The notes: generated by a model not told the origin, from the letters alone. DNA of 64,000 nt from Candidatus Baldrarchaeota archaeon (GCA_019056805.1 DXJG01000004.1:62001-126000), one strand, 5' to 3'; positions 54,008-63,897 are shown, counted from the stretch's first letter. Numbers and translations: made by a program.

Positions 54008-54883
54008 TTACGTTTCTTTTGCTTCTTCTTTCCTACCGAGAACGTCTAAGAGTTTTTCGTATTTTTCTTTCTTCATGTGAAAGCTATGTTCTTTGGAAGG
54101 AAACTCTCCTGATTTTACCTCTTTAACATATTCTTGTACAGCTTTCAATATGATTTCGCCTAGGTTTGCGTATTTTTTTACAAATCTTGGTGTGAAACGT
54201 TCAAAAAGACCAAGCATATCATGAAACACTAGTACTTGACCATCACAATAAGGACCAGCACCTATGCCAATAGTTGGAACCGAAACCTCCTCAGTAATAA
54301 CCTTAGCTACCTCAGCAGTCATAAGTTCTAAAACTATTGAGAAAACCCCAGCTTCATCCAAAGCCTTAGCATCTTTAATAAGTTTTTTAGCAATTGCAAC
54401 ACTTTTACCCCTAACACGATATCCACCAAACATCGCAATTCTCTGAGGAGTCAAACCTGCGTGGCCCATGACGGGTATTCCTGCATCGACAAGAGCTTTA
54501 ACTACATGCTTAACTTCTTCTCCACCTTCAAGTTTTACAGCTTCAGCTCCACCTTCCTTAATTAATCTTCCAGCGTTTCTTATAGCTTCCTCGACGCTAA
54601 CATTAAAAGTCATGAAGGGCATATCAGCAACAACAAGAGCACGTTTAACAGCTCTAGAAACAGCCTTGGTATGATGAATTACATCTTCAAGGGTGACGGG
54701 AATAGTTGATTCGTAACCTAAAACAACCATGCCTAGTGAATCTCCAACAAGAACAATGTCTACACCAGCTCTATCAACCAGCAAAGCTGTAGGATAATCA
54801 TAGGCTGTAATCATAGCTATCTTCTTACCCTTCTTCTTCATACTAATTAAACCAGGAATAGTAACTTTATCAATGGAGGACAA
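54008..54883 (-). CDS. panB: Ketopantoate hydroxymethyltransferase
   Basis: KIAMITAYDYPTALLVDRAGVDIVLVGDSLGMVVLGY and VVADMPFMTF are PanB signatures, as are VKLEGGEE and GHAGLTPQ. It moves a hydroxymethyl group from a methylene-pterin to ketoisovalerate. TTG start at 54883 (weak GAGATGA upstream) gives the usual length of 291. It is convergent with the phosphopantothenate synthetase gene (nine bases between stops) and divergent from the ketopantoate reductase gene. Confidence 0.93.
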   Translation of the reverse strand: MSSIDKVTIPGLISMKKKGKKIAMITAYDYPTALLVDRAGVDIVLVGDSLGMVVLGYESTIPVTLEDVIHHTKAVSRAVKRALVVADMPFMTFNVSVEEAIRNAGRLIKEGGAEAVKLEGGEEVKHVVKALVDAGIPVMGHAGLTPQRIAMFGGYRVRGKSVAIAKKLIKDAKALDEAGVFSIVLELMTAEVAKVITEEVSVPTIGIGAGPYCDGQVLVFHDMLGLFERFTPRFVKKYANLGEIILKAVQEYVKEVKSGEFPSKEHSFHMKKEKYEKLLDVLGRKEEAKET

Positions 54884-55032
54884 ACTTAGTCATCTCACAA
54901 TTTATTAACTCCAAATTAATAGATTGATATAGTAATTATGAAAATATCCTCTATAGAATATATATTTGCTAAAATCTTTAAACATATATAGACATTTCGC
55001 AAAAATTTAAACAACTTACTCGGGGCAAAAAC

Positions 55033-55956
55033 ATGAAAATAGCTATACTAGGAGCGGGAGCGATAGGAAGCCTATTTGGAGCACTACTGTGGGAGTCAGG
55101 GGAAGACATAGTATTGATTGGAAGAAAAAAACATGTAGAGGCTATAAGGAGTAGGGGATTAAGAATCTCAGGTATGAGTGGTGAAAGAATAGTTAAACCT
55201 AAAGCAGTAACAACAACGCAAGAAGTAGGAAAAGTAGATCTAATAATAATTTCTGTAAAGTCTTATGACACTGAACAAGCAGCAGAAGATGCATTAAACA
55301 TGGTACATCCTGACACTGTGGTTTTAACGATACAAAATGGACTAGGAAATATCGAAAAACTATCTGAAATAATCGGGGAAAAACACGTGATTGGCGGTGT
55401 AACTATGCAAGGTTCAACATTCATAAAACCTGGAGAAATATATCACGCAGGAAGGGGTCCAACTATAATAGGAGAACTAAATGGAGAGATAACAGATAGG
55501 GTAAAAAGAATAGCTGAAACATTTAACAAAGCAAAAATAGAAACTGAGATAACGAGAAATATATGGGGAGTTTTATGGGACAAAATAATAATTAATACCG
55601 GAATAAATGCTTTAACAGCAATAACCAGAATGAAAAATGGAGAACTACTTAAAGTACCAGAAATCAAAAATACGATGATCGAAGCAGTAAAAGAAGCAGT
55701 AAACGTAGCAAAAACCCTTAACATTAAACTAGAAGTTAAAGATCACGTAAAAAAGGTAATCGAAGTTGCAGAAGCAACAGCAAATAACAAATCTTCAACG
55801 CTACAAGACATTGAAAGAGGAAAAAGAACAGAAATAGACTTCATAAATGGAGCAATAGTTAAACTAGGCAAAAAACTAGGCATAAAAACACCAGTAAACG
55901 AAACCTTAACAGCCCTAGTAAAAGGAATAGAATGGAAACTTTCAACAAGTGTTTAG
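55033..55956 (+). CDS. panE: Ketopantoate reductase (ApbA/PanE family)
   Basis: Rossmann start KIAILGAGAIGSLFGALL, RSRGLRISG, IISVKSYDTEQA, TIQNGLGNIE and the C-terminal NTGINALTAITRMKNGELL mark 2-dehydropantoate 2-reductase. It makes pantoate for the kinase encoded upstream. ATG at 55033 with GGGGC before it. Together with PanB, pantoate kinase, phosphopantothenate synthetase and CoaBC this covers the route from ketoisovalerate to phosphopantetheine. Confidence 0.9.
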   Translation: MKIAILGAGAIGSLFGALLWESGEDIVLIGRKKHVEAIRSRGLRISGMSGERIVKPKAVTTTQEVGKVDLIIISVKSYDTEQAAEDALNMVHPDTVVLTIQNGLGNIEKLSEIIGEKHVIGGVTMQGSTFIKPGEIYHAGRGPTIIGELNGEITDRVKRIAETFNKAKIETEITRNIWGVLWDKIIINTGINALTAITRMKNGELLKVPEIKNTMIEAVKEAVNVAKTLNIKLEVKDHVKKVIEVAEATANNKSSTLQDIERGKRTEIDFINGAIVKLGKKLGIKTPVNETLTALVKGIEWKLSTSV

Positions 55957-56046
55957 CAATCAGTATCCTATGAAAGTATCTTTATACAAAGGTACAAGAA
56001 TACTCACTCGTACTTCATTGCACTTAATAAACTGTTAATATGAGAG

Positions 56047-56847
56047 TTACTTCTTTATTTTCCTCGCTTTAAATCCAAATAAAATATGTCTTGTTTTTTC
56101 GAAGCCTATTTTTTCATAGACTTTTCTTGCAGGGAGATTATCTTTTGCAACCCAGAGTATTATTTCTTTATTGAGACTTAATAGTTCTTTTAAGAGGGCT
56201 GAGCATGCTGATGTGGCAAGACCTCTATTTCTTAAAGAAGGAAGAGTGTATACCCCTCTAATAAGAGCAATATCATCTATGATCTCAGGGACAGTTGCAA
56301 GAGACGCTAACAAGCCCTTTTCATAGGCTCCGTATGCTGTACCTCTGCGGATCGCGTTTTCAACCCTTTTCTTCTCCTTTTCTCCAAACTGCTTCAAAAC
56401 CTCATCAAGATCTTCAATTCCCAATTTTTTGATATAATGTCTAATCATTGGTTTGAAGGTGTTAGGATTTAACTTCATGACAAAATATGTGGTTATTTTG
56501 CCCTGGCTTGATGAATCTGATGGTTCAACAGGCTCAAAAACCTTTTCAACTACTGCTAGATGATGAGGCTCTATAACAAATGTCACTTCATCTAAATCAA
56601 TACAATCTAAAAGTTTAGCTATACTTTCCACAGTACCATGTGTGTGAACTATTCTATTATCAAATTCAAAAATATAACCATGAATCTCCTCGTTTTTAAA
56701 GGCTATCCAAACTTTAGTTTTGTCTCTCATATATTTTAAGTCGTAGATAGTGAAAATGTGTAAAATTTTATCTCTACCGAGAAAATCAAGAAAAACTTTT
56801 TCGTTTATTTTCTCAATAGGGTATATTCTTAAAGAACTATGCATCAT
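56047..56847 (-). CDS. GNAT-family acetyltransferase, FR47-like C-terminal domain
   Basis: A 266-residue protein. The C-terminal GNAT region contains VYTLPSLRNRGLATSACSALLKELL (acetyl-CoA loop) and DNLPARKVYEKIGFEK. The N-terminal half is a degenerate GNAT-like domain. Two adjacent ATG codons (56847 and 56844) begin the frame. Substrate unknown. Confidence 0.75.
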   Translation of the reverse strand: MMHSSLRIYPIEKINEKVFLDFLGRDKILHIFTIYDLKYMRDKTKVWIAFKNEEIHGYIFEFDNRIVHTHGTVESIAKLLDCIDLDEVTFVIEPHHLAVVEKVFEPVEPSDSSSQGKITTYFVMKLNPNTFKPMIRHYIKKLGIEDLDEVLKQFGEKEKKRVENAIRRGTAYGAYEKGLLASLATVPEIIDDIALIRGVYTLPSLRNRGLATSACSALLKELLSLNKEIILWVAKDNLPARKVYEKIGFEKTRHILFGFKARKIKK

Positions 56848-57055
56848 ACTTCGCCATAGCCATTTAATTATGAAAATAACATTTTAACAATTATATGTGC
56901 TTACATAGAAATTTTAAACTTTCCTTGGAGCTTCATAACAATTTCATTTTGCCAAAATATCTTATACTAAAGTAACAAGATACAATATTCTTTAATTGAA
57001 TTGTTTGGTATGTTTCTTATGTCATGATTGTAGATTTAGGCGGGATGGTGACACA

Positions 57056-58138
57056 TTGAAAATACGTAACATTGAAGATGTTAAATCCGTTGTTTATGGT
57101 GGTGCATTTTTCGGTGGCGGTGGAGGAGGACATATCAGTGAAGGTCTAAAGTATGCGGAGCTTGCTCTTAATCTTGGTGGTGAAATAAACATTTTGGAGC
57201 CTAATGAGATAGATGATGAGCAAGTACTTGTGACTGTTTCTGTTGTTGGTTCTCAAGCTGCTGAAGAGAGATATTTGAGACCTATACATCTAGTTAGAGC
57301 TGTCGAGGTACTTAGGGAGAATGGTGTAAGAATTGATGGATTAATACCTTGTGAAATGGGTGGAGTTAATAGTGTTAATGGATGGATCCAATCAGCAATT
57401 TTGAAAATACCAGTTGTTGATATTCCATGTGATGGAAGAGCTCATCCAACAAGTGTTATGGGCTCCATGGGGCTTCACAAAGTTAAAAACTACATTTCTA
57501 AACAAGCTGTCGCAGGAGGGGACCCTGAAACTGGTAAATACTTAGAGCTGTTTGTTTCAGGCAGCTTACAAGTGGTTAGTAGATTTGTTAGGAAAGCAGC
57601 TGAGGAAGCTGGTGGTGAAGTTGCGGTAGCCAGAAACCCGGTAGAAGCAAGATATGCTAAAATTCATGGAGCTTCGGGTGCTATAAAACAATCTATGAAA
57701 ATTGGTAAAATTATCATCGAATACATCAGTAGAGACCGCATGGAAACATGTTATAAGGTGTTTGAGGTTGCAAAAGGAGAAGTTATAGGTGAATGTAAAA
57801 TAGATGATGCATTTCTCGAAACACGTGGTGGATTCGACATAGGAATCATAAAACTCGCCTGTGGCAGTAATAGATATGAGATGGTGTTTTTCAATGAGTA
57901 TATGACTTTAGAGAGGAACGATCAAAGAATCGCTACGTTTCCAGATCTAATAGTATTAATGAATCCTGAAACAGGATTACCGATGCTATCCGCGGAAGCA
58001 TTAAAGTCTAGGGGTAAAACTGTAATTGTAGGCTATGTTCACAAGGAGCATCTTATTCTTGGAGATGGGGTTAAACATCCAGAAGTATATATAGATTTAG
58101 AGAAAATTATAAACAAGAATATAGCACGCTATCTTTAA
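57056..58138 (+). CDS. DUF917-family protein (hydantoin-pathway associated)
   Basis: The family start, YGGAFFGGGGGGHISEGL, and CEMGGVNSVNGW, DIPCDGRAHPTSVMGSMGL define DUF917. Members are often encoded beside HyuA/HyuB genes and at least one acts on a thiohydantoin. The TTG at 57056 follows GGTGA by four bases and yields the usual start; a longer frame from 56996 adds an unsupported cysteine-rich tail. The HyuB gene is 23 kb away, not adjacent. Confidence 0.82.
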   Translation: MKIRNIEDVKSVVYGGAFFGGGGGGHISEGLKYAELALNLGGEINILEPNEIDDEQVLVTVSVVGSQAAEERYLRPIHLVRAVEVLRENGVRIDGLIPCEMGGVNSVNGWIQSAILKIPVVDIPCDGRAHPTSVMGSMGLHKVKNYISKQAVAGGDPETGKYLELFVSGSLQVVSRFVRKAAEEAGGEVAVARNPVEARYAKIHGASGAIKQSMKIGKIIIEYISRDRMETCYKVFEVAKGEVIGECKIDDAFLETRGGFDIGIIKLACGSNRYEMVFFNEYMTLERNDQRIATFPDLIVLMNPETGLPMLSAEALKSRGKTVIVGYVHKEHLILGDGVKHPEVYIDLEKIINKNIARYL

Positions 58139-58180
58139 CCATCATCTTAAAAATAATAATTTTTGGTCTGAAATCGTGAA

Positions 58181-58564
58181 ATGACCGAACTTTGTGAGGT
58201 TAAGATTTTGATGAAAGAGTCAGATTTAACTTTAAGGGAAGCACAAATGCTAGTTAAAAACTTTTTAACAACAATGGGCAAAGAATGGTCGCAAATAGAT
58301 AATCACTTTTATCTAATCACTCATTTAATGGAGGAAATTGGCGAGTTAGCAAGACATGTAATAACTATAGAATTCAATCTAAGCTTAAACAGAACAGAAA
58401 AGAAAGTTTTACCAAGAGAAAAAGCGTTATCGTTAATAGAAGATGATTTAGGAGATCTCTTGTATCATATCTTTAAAATAGCAATTGCATATAACATTGA
58501 CATTACCAAGGCGTTTCAAAAATCAATGAAAAACATCCAAGAAAAATATTCCAAAACAAAATAA
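58181..58564 (+). CDS. MazG-like NTP pyrophosphohydrolase
   Basis: The MazG-type metal motif is present: LMEEIGELARH (ExxE) and IEDDLGDLLYHIFKIA (ExxD). Length of 127 residues fits single-domain house-cleaning pyrophosphatases. ATG at 58181 is used; a second ATG at 58211 with GAGGT upstream is possible and loses only ten residues. Confidence 0.75.
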   Translation: MTELCEVKILMKESDLTLREAQMLVKNFLTTMGKEWSQIDNHFYLITHLMEEIGELARHVITIEFNLSLNRTEKKVLPREKALSLIEDDLGDLLYHIFKIAIAYNIDITKAFQKSMKNIQEKYSKTK

Positions 58565-58594
58565 ACATGTAATAAACTTACAGATTTATGCAAA

Positions 58595-58678
58595 CTATGT
58601 ATCGGCGTTTCCTTTAAATAATGCCACTAACTTGTTGACTAACCAGTCTAGTTTTCTTCTTACATCTTCTTCCTCAAC
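58595..58678 (-). pseudogene. Possible relic of a short helical gene
   Basis: On the minus strand 27 codons read VEEEDVRRKLDWLVNKLVAL and end KGNADT before TAG. The helix is strongly amphipathic like the end of an antitoxin or regulator, but there is no start codon in frame and an ATG just upstream (ATGAAACTAACTATA) is out of frame. It may be a frameshifted remnant; weak evidence. Confidence 0.2.
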
Positions 58679-58778
58679 TTATAGTTAGTTTCATGGAACA
58701 TCTTTAAAACTCGCCTTAAAGATACGGAAGAATATTTATTAATAGAATATTATAGAGATTATATTTGGTGTAATTAAT

Positions 58779-59033
58779 ATGTCAACTATAGCCATTAGAG
58801 AAGAAACAAAAAGAGAATTATTAAAGTTTGTATCAGAACTTCAGATCAAGTTAGGTCGTAGAGTTGATTTTGACGAAGCGATACGATTTTTGTTAATGTA
58901 TAAGAGGAAAAAGAACCCTAACCTTTTATTAGAGGCATGTATTCCAAGAGAAGATGTTGAAGAAGCGTTAAAAGAGCTTTATGAGGAGAGAAGAAAGGAT
59001 GAAAGAAAGTATAACAGGTACATTAGCGGTTGA
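58779..59033 (+). CDS. VapB-type antitoxin
   Basis: An 84-residue protein beginning with STIAIREETKRELLKFVSELQ, the ribbon-helix-helix or AbrB-like start typical of archaeal VapB, followed by a helical toxin-binding tail rich in E and R. It overlaps the toxin gene by about 35 bases. It should repress the pair and neutralise the nuclease. Confidence 0.75.
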   Translation: MSTIAIREETKRELLKFVSELQIKLGRRVDFDEAIRFLLMYKRKKNPNLLLEACIPREDVEEALKELYEERRKDERKYNRYISG

Positions 59034-59436
59034 TGCCAGTGTTTTAATAGACCTATTAATGTTATCTATTCGAGGCAAAATTATCCAGAGAGCTCTCTTA
59101 GATGAAATAGTGGATGTGCACACAACAGAAGTGGCAATAATAGAAACAAAATATATATTATGTAGAAGACTGGGATGGAATGAAGCAAATGTCCAAGTAG
59201 AAAAATTATTAGCATCTGGTTACATAAGTGTTGAAAAAACAGAGCCAATAGTTGACTTAGCTGCCAAATATAAATGTGAAAGAAACATATCACTAGCTGA
59301 TTCTTTAATATTAGCTTTAGCGAAGAAACTTGGTTGTAAAGCTTTATTTTCGCATCGAGAAAAAGAATTAATTAACGAAATTCAGAAAAAGAAATTCGAT
59401 GTTGAAATAATTTTCTTAGAGGACTACGAAAAGTAA
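58999..59436 (+). CDS. VapC-type PIN-domain toxin ribonuclease
   Basis: The PIN-domain acidic residues are visible in LAVDASVLIDLLM, EVAIIETKYILCRR and SLADSLILALAKKLGC. A protein of about 145 residues. The ATG at 58999 is inside the antitoxin gene with GGAGAG upstream; an ATG at 58981 is less likely. With the VapB-like gene it forms a standard toxin-antitoxin pair. Confidence 0.82.
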   Translation: MKESITGTLAVDASVLIDLLMLSIRGKIIQRALLDEIVDVHTTEVAIIETKYILCRRLGWNEANVQVEKLLASGYISVEKTEPIVDLAAKYKCERNISLADSLILALAKKLGCKALFSHREKELINEIQKKKFDVEIIFLEDYEK

Positions 59437-59609
59437 CTTTCCCATAATAAGCAATATTATGAACAAGTGATACTAAACATATTAAGACGTAAAACTTTAC
59501 AAGTTTTTTCGCTTAGCCTCATGTCCTACCATGTTTTGACGTGGAAACTTCCTAGATTGTAGATTTATTTTTAAGCTTCTCATGGCTTATGATAGTGAGG
59601 TGAGAGGTT

Positions 59610-60362
59610 ATGGTTTATTGGTATGATTTAAGTTGGGATGAAGTTAAAGAAAAACTTCCAAGTATCAAAGCTGTTATTCTTCCAATTGGCAGTTGTGAAC
59701 AACATTCTCTTCATCTTCCTTTAGGCACAGATACCTATAGTGCAGTTCACTTATCTGAGAAGGTTGCTGAAACCCTAAAAGACAAGGTATATGTTTTACC
59801 TCCAATATGGTACGGCATTTCTCCACATCACATGAATTTCCCCGGAACAATAACTTTGAGCGAGGACACTTTAATCGGACTTGTTTTCGAAATAGCTTAT
59901 AGTTTAAAACAACATGGGATCAAAAAACTCGTTATCATAAATGGTCATGGCGGAAACATACCTGCCTTAACAATAGCTCTTAGAGATATAAGAGACGGAC
60001 TAGGTATGAAGGTCGCATTGATTAATCCATGGCTATTTATCAGCGATGTTACTGAAAAAATATTAGAGTCTAAGATTTGGGGCCATGCAGGTGAATTTGA
60101 AACAAGCACAGCACTCATAGAAATGCCTGGAAAAGTTAGAGTTTCAAAAATCAAGAAACCAGTAATAAAAGAACCTAAGACACCCTACACTGCAATATGG
60201 GAGAAAAATAAAGTAATTACACCTTGGAACACCGATGAATTTACAGATACAGGAGCAATAGGCGACCCGACAAAAGCATCAAAAGAAAAGGGCGAAAAAC
60301 TATTCAATGCAATGCTAGAAAGAACAATAAATTTCGTCAAAAGCTTCATAGAAGAAAAATAA
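59610..60362 (+). CDS. Creatininase-family amidohydrolase
   Basis: The metal motifs are ILPIGSCEQHSLHLPLGTDT (E and H ligands), PHHMNFPGTITLS and INGHGGN, with GHAGEFETSTALIEMPG near the end. The archaeal members include formamide hydrolases of the riboflavin/F420 pathway (ArfB), so this is one candidate function, along with creatininase-like or mycofactocin-type roles. ATG at 59610 with GAGGTGAGAGG. Confidence 0.85.
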   Translation: MVYWYDLSWDEVKEKLPSIKAVILPIGSCEQHSLHLPLGTDTYSAVHLSEKVAETLKDKVYVLPPIWYGISPHHMNFPGTITLSEDTLIGLVFEIAYSLKQHGIKKLVIINGHGGNIPALTIALRDIRDGLGMKVALINPWLFISDVTEKILESKIWGHAGEFETSTALIEMPGKVRVSKIKKPVIKEPKTPYTAIWEKNKVITPWNTDEFTDTGAIGDPTKASKEKGEKLFNAMLERTINFVKSFIEEK

Positions 60363-60415
60363 AGAAACGTCGATTTCAATCCCAATGCTAAGATAGAGAG
60401 CGGTTGGATGCTGAA

Positions 60416-61111
60416 ATGCATATGGAAAGAGTAGTTCTAGAGGTTGATAACTTAAAAATTGTAGGTGTGCTTCATAGAATTAAAAAACCGAATGCACCAG
60501 TTGTTGTAACGTGTCATGGAATGCTAAGTACTAAGGATAGTGAGAAATATCTTGAAATTGCAAACGTATTAACTAGCAGTGGAATTAATGTTTTTAGATT
60601 TGACTTCAGAGGATGTGGAGAGAGCGAAGGAAATTTCACAGACTCTACCGTCACTGCTAGACTAAGAGATCTTGAAGCAGTACTACAATACATTCATGAT
60701 ATGTTTGAAGACATAGCTCTTCTAGGTAGTAGCTTGGGAGGAACCCTATCTATACTTGCAGCTTCAAAATTCAAACTTATTAGAGCAGTAGTAACTTGGG
60801 CTGCCCCAATATTCCTAAAGGAAATATTGAAACCATTAAAAGGAGTTATTCCTTATAAGTTCATCAAAGATTTAGAAAACATAGATATTACTGGAGCGGC
60901 GAAAGAAGTTTCTCACATACTAGTAATTCACGGCGACCAAGACGAAATCGTACCTATTAAAAATGCTCATACGTTGTTTAAGCTTGCAAAGGAACCAAAA
61001 GAGCTAAAAATAATAAAAGGGGGAGATCATAGATTTACGGATCCAGAGCTGAGAAAAATAGCATTGAATGAAAGTCTTAGATGGTTTAAACAACACCTAG
61101 TTAATCAATAG
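60416..61111 (+). CDS. Alpha/beta hydrolase
   Basis: The nucleophile serine sits in LLGSSLGGTLS; the oxyanion loop is VTCHGML; FRFDFRGCGES marks the early strand; HGDQDEIVPI and GGDHRFTD carry the Asp and His. About 230 residues, with a small lid. The start may be the TTG at 60404 or the ATG at 60416. Substrate unknown; typical of cytoplasmic esterases or peptidases. Confidence 0.82.
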   Translation: MHMERVVLEVDNLKIVGVLHRIKKPNAPVVVTCHGMLSTKDSEKYLEIANVLTSSGINVFRFDFRGCGESEGNFTDSTVTARLRDLEAVLQYIHDMFEDIALLGSSLGGTLSILAASKFKLIRAVVTWAAPIFLKEILKPLKGVIPYKFIKDLENIDITGAAKEVSHILVIHGDQDEIVPIKNAHTLFKLAKEPKELKIIKGGDHRFTDPELRKIALNESLRWFKQHLVNQ

Positions 61112-61122
61112 ACACTTAAACA

Positions 61123-63237
61123 TTACATTTTCCAGTATTCTTTAAGCAGCGTATGCAATTGTTCGACAACTTTTTGCGGATCTGGCAGTCCTATGGCTTC
61201 TGCCAATGAAACATCAAGCTTTACCCGATATTCTTCATCTAATTGATAGGGTAATGGAGGTAATTTTCTTGTAGCAATTTCTTCTATAAACTTGCAAATG
61301 CTTCTCACTTTTTCTTCACTTAGTGTTTTAACATTCGGAATGGGTAGTTTTAAGTAGTCATCCCCAAGAAATCTTGTCCAATGCTCTGAAATTTTTCTTC
61401 CAGCAACTAAAAGAAGAGATATGAAAAACGTGCTATTGAACCAAGCTGTAAGAACCTTACACACCTTATCATCATCAATTTTTACTATGTAAAAGTTCTT
61501 AGAAGCCATAATCGGAACATCAGAGTAATTAGCAAAAACACCACGATTTTTAAACTTAGAATCTACCTTATCTGGTAAAAACACTTTCCCGTAAGGTTTC
61601 TTTGTTTTAATTTGTCTAAAAACATGACTATACCAATATTTTCCAAACCCTTTTACTGCAGACTTTGCTACACCCGAAACTTTTCCCCAATTAAGATATT
61701 CAACAAGGTACGAGGGAAGTTCATCTAACTCAAAAGGGGAAATAACAAGAAAATAGTGTTCAGGGCGCACCAAAATTTTATCAGAGTAAAGAGCAGGTTT
61801 CCTCAAAGTAGCTTCTAAATATTTTCTCTCAATAGAAAACTCTTTGCTCAATTCTTCATTTCTTATAATAACTTTTCCGCAAATATCGTTAACAATTTTC
61901 CAAAATTTGTTAGGAATAAAGAAGAAGTTTGGGCCATATATTTCTACTCCTCTCACAAGGAGTTTTCTTTCGAAAACATTGTTCCATGAGGCAATAGTCC
62001 CCTGCTTCATGCTATGTGAAAAAATTTGGTGAAGTAATTGTTTCAATTCGTTGTTTCTGAAGAAAACAAGCCAATTCATATCCCAAATTCCTGAAACCTT
62101 ATGTAAATTAACATAATTTACAGTACAAGATTTCAAAGTCTCTTCATTTGGAATTCTTCCAAAACACAGTTTTGAAAGACCCTTTATGTTTCTTGTTTTG
62201 TTTAAGCAGATAAATGCTGTTTCATGAAATTTATCTTCTTCTTTTATGCACACGGTTATTAGTTCTTTGAATCCGCTGTCCGTGGAGAATGCTGTTTCAG
62301 AACTAGATTCTATCATTCCAAGTACTTTGTATTTCTCTTTAAGCAATTTCTTTATACTTTCGCCTGAAGTTGTATAGAAGGTGGATGCAGGAAGCACAGA
62401 AACAAGTAATCCATGATCATTAAGGAAATAATCCATGAGGAAAAGAGATATTAATTGCAAGTTTAATTGTCCTCGAATAACATATTTTTTATATCTTAAC
62501 TTCTTTACGAGTTCTTTAAGGAATTTTCTATATTTTTCATCTAAGGTTTCCCATCTGGTGAATGGAGGATTTGTAAGGATAATATCTGCTTTTCTCATCT
62601 CTCGTGTTTTTTCATCATAAGGAGAGTTTGACATTTCTTGCATATATGCTAATTGAAAAAAGTCGCCAACAATGATCCTAATTCTCCTGACGTCTCCTTT
62701 CATAAGGTATAGTAAGGATGCATAGGCTGCTAATGCTGCAAGAGGGTGAGGTTCAACTCCCAAAATCATAGAAAAATGTTTACGCCCTACTTTTTCAATT
62801 GTTTTCGACAAAGTTAGACCTGAACCAAGGAAAAAATCTGCAAGGACTATTTTATCCTTCGGATATTTTTCTAGGAACAGTGCAGTAGATTCAGCCATGA
62901 CATCTAGCCCTATATCCTTTGTATAATACGCTGCCAACCTTTTTCTTTCAAATGGTGTAAAAATTTTTTGAACATCTCTCTGTAAACCATACACATAATT
63001 TTGATCAATAGAAGAATGTTTATCCACATTTCTCCAGAGGAATTCCCTTTCTTTCTCGTTTAATTCAAAAAAATTAACCCCTATCAAACCCTCAAATCTA
63101 TTAACGTTATCTTCTCCAAGAGTTTTTCTAATAACAGCTAATGATGATGTAAGTATCTTAAATGCTTCCTTTGCATCATTTATATGCTTTATTCGAAGTT
63201 TATCTAAGATAGCATTGACATTCATCTTGACCGCCAA
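61123..63237 (-). CDS. N6-type (NPPF) DNA methyltransferase, lone
   Basis: A 704-residue protein with SAM motif I ADFFLGSGLTL (133-143) and catalytic motif IV NPPF (223-226), as in type I/IIG adenine methylases. The second half is long and may contain a target-recognition domain (WGKVSGVAKSAVKGFGKYWYSHVFRQ), ending in a helical tail. No endonuclease domain or R or S gene is adjacent, so it may be an orphan methylase or part of a phage-defence system whose other parts lie outside the window. TTG start at 63237 or ATG at 63225. Confidence 0.82.
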   Translation of the reverse strand: MAVKMNVNAILDKLRIKHINDAKEAFKILTSSLAVIRKTLGEDNVNRFEGLIGVNFFELNEKEREFLWRNVDKHSSIDQNYVYGLQRDVQKIFTPFERKRLAAYYTKDIGLDVMAESTALFLEKYPKDKIVLADFFLGSGLTLSKTIEKVGRKHFSMILGVEPHPLAALAAYASLLYLMKGDVRRIRIIVGDFFQLAYMQEMSNSPYDEKTREMRKADIILTNPPFTRWETLDEKYRKFLKELVKKLRYKKYVIRGQLNLQLISLFLMDYFLNDHGLLVSVLPASTFYTTSGESIKKLLKEKYKVLGMIESSSETAFSTDSGFKELITVCIKEEDKFHETAFICLNKTRNIKGLSKLCFGRIPNEETLKSCTVNYVNLHKVSGIWDMNWLVFFRNNELKQLLHQIFSHSMKQGTIASWNNVFERKLLVRGVEIYGPNFFFIPNKFWKIVNDICGKVIIRNEELSKEFSIERKYLEATLRKPALYSDKILVRPEHYFLVISPFELDELPSYLVEYLNWGKVSGVAKSAVKGFGKYWYSHVFRQIKTKKPYGKVFLPDKVDSKFKNRGVFANYSDVPIMASKNFYIVKIDDDKVCKVLTAWFNSTFFISLLLVAGRKISEHWTRFLGDDYLKLPIPNVKTLSEEKVRSICKFIEEIATRKLPPLPYQLDEEYRVKLDVSLAEAIGLPDPQKVVEQLHTLLKEYWKM

Positions 63238-63397
63238 TTTCCATAGAATTTGCTAGTATAACAATGCTTATTATATCTCCATAACATATAATGTGTACTA
63301 TTGAGCATCTTGTTGCTTTATGGAAGGACTACCCTTTCATGCTTTTAATGCTACAAAATGTTAGATGATTTAACTCGATCATGTTGAGGGGTGAAAC

Positions 63398-63877
63398 ATG
63401 CCTTTTACTCCTTTCCATTGGGGACCTGCGTTATTAATAGGTCTTCTTTTCTTCTGCTTTTTTGATCTCTTTTCTCTCTTAATTTCAAGTGTTATTGTTG
63501 ATATTGAACCCTTTTATAATCTGTATAGACCAGGTGTAAGATTACATGGGTTTTTACACACCTATCTTGGGGCAACTTTACTTAGTATACCTCTATCTAT
63601 AATTCTATATCTGGGTAGAGATTACACGAGAAAACTACTAGAAATCTTTAAATTGAAGCAGAAAAGTTCATTTAAGAAAATTTTATTCACAAATATCTTC
63701 GGAACATATTTTCATATTTTTCTAGATTCCTTCCTTTATACAGATATTAGACCATTCTTCCCCCTGCAAACTAACCCCTTACTGTACACGATTTCTTCTT
63801 CAGCAATATACATGTTTTGCACAGTTTGCTTTCCTCTCGCATTATTCACATATCTATACAGAATCTGGAAATTGTGA
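63398..63877 (+). CDS. Membrane protein, YdjM/DUF457-like metal-dependent hydrolase type
   Basis: The start MPFTPFHWGPALLIG, then VDIEPFYNLYR, HGFLHTYLGA and FHIFLDSFLYTD recall the YdjM/DUF457 membrane family with conserved H, D, H and D residues. A 159-residue protein with about four helices. ATG at 63398 has GGGGTGAA upstream. Function unknown. Confidence 0.6.
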   Translation: MPFTPFHWGPALLIGLLFFCFFDLFSLLISSVIVDIEPFYNLYRPGVRLHGFLHTYLGATLLSIPLSIILYLGRDYTRKLLEIFKLKQKSSFKKILFTNIFGTYFHIFLDSFLYTDIRPFFPLQTNPLLYTISSSAIYMFCTVCFPLALFTYLYRIWKL

Positions 63878-63897
63878 ACATCTACGAGGTGAATAAA

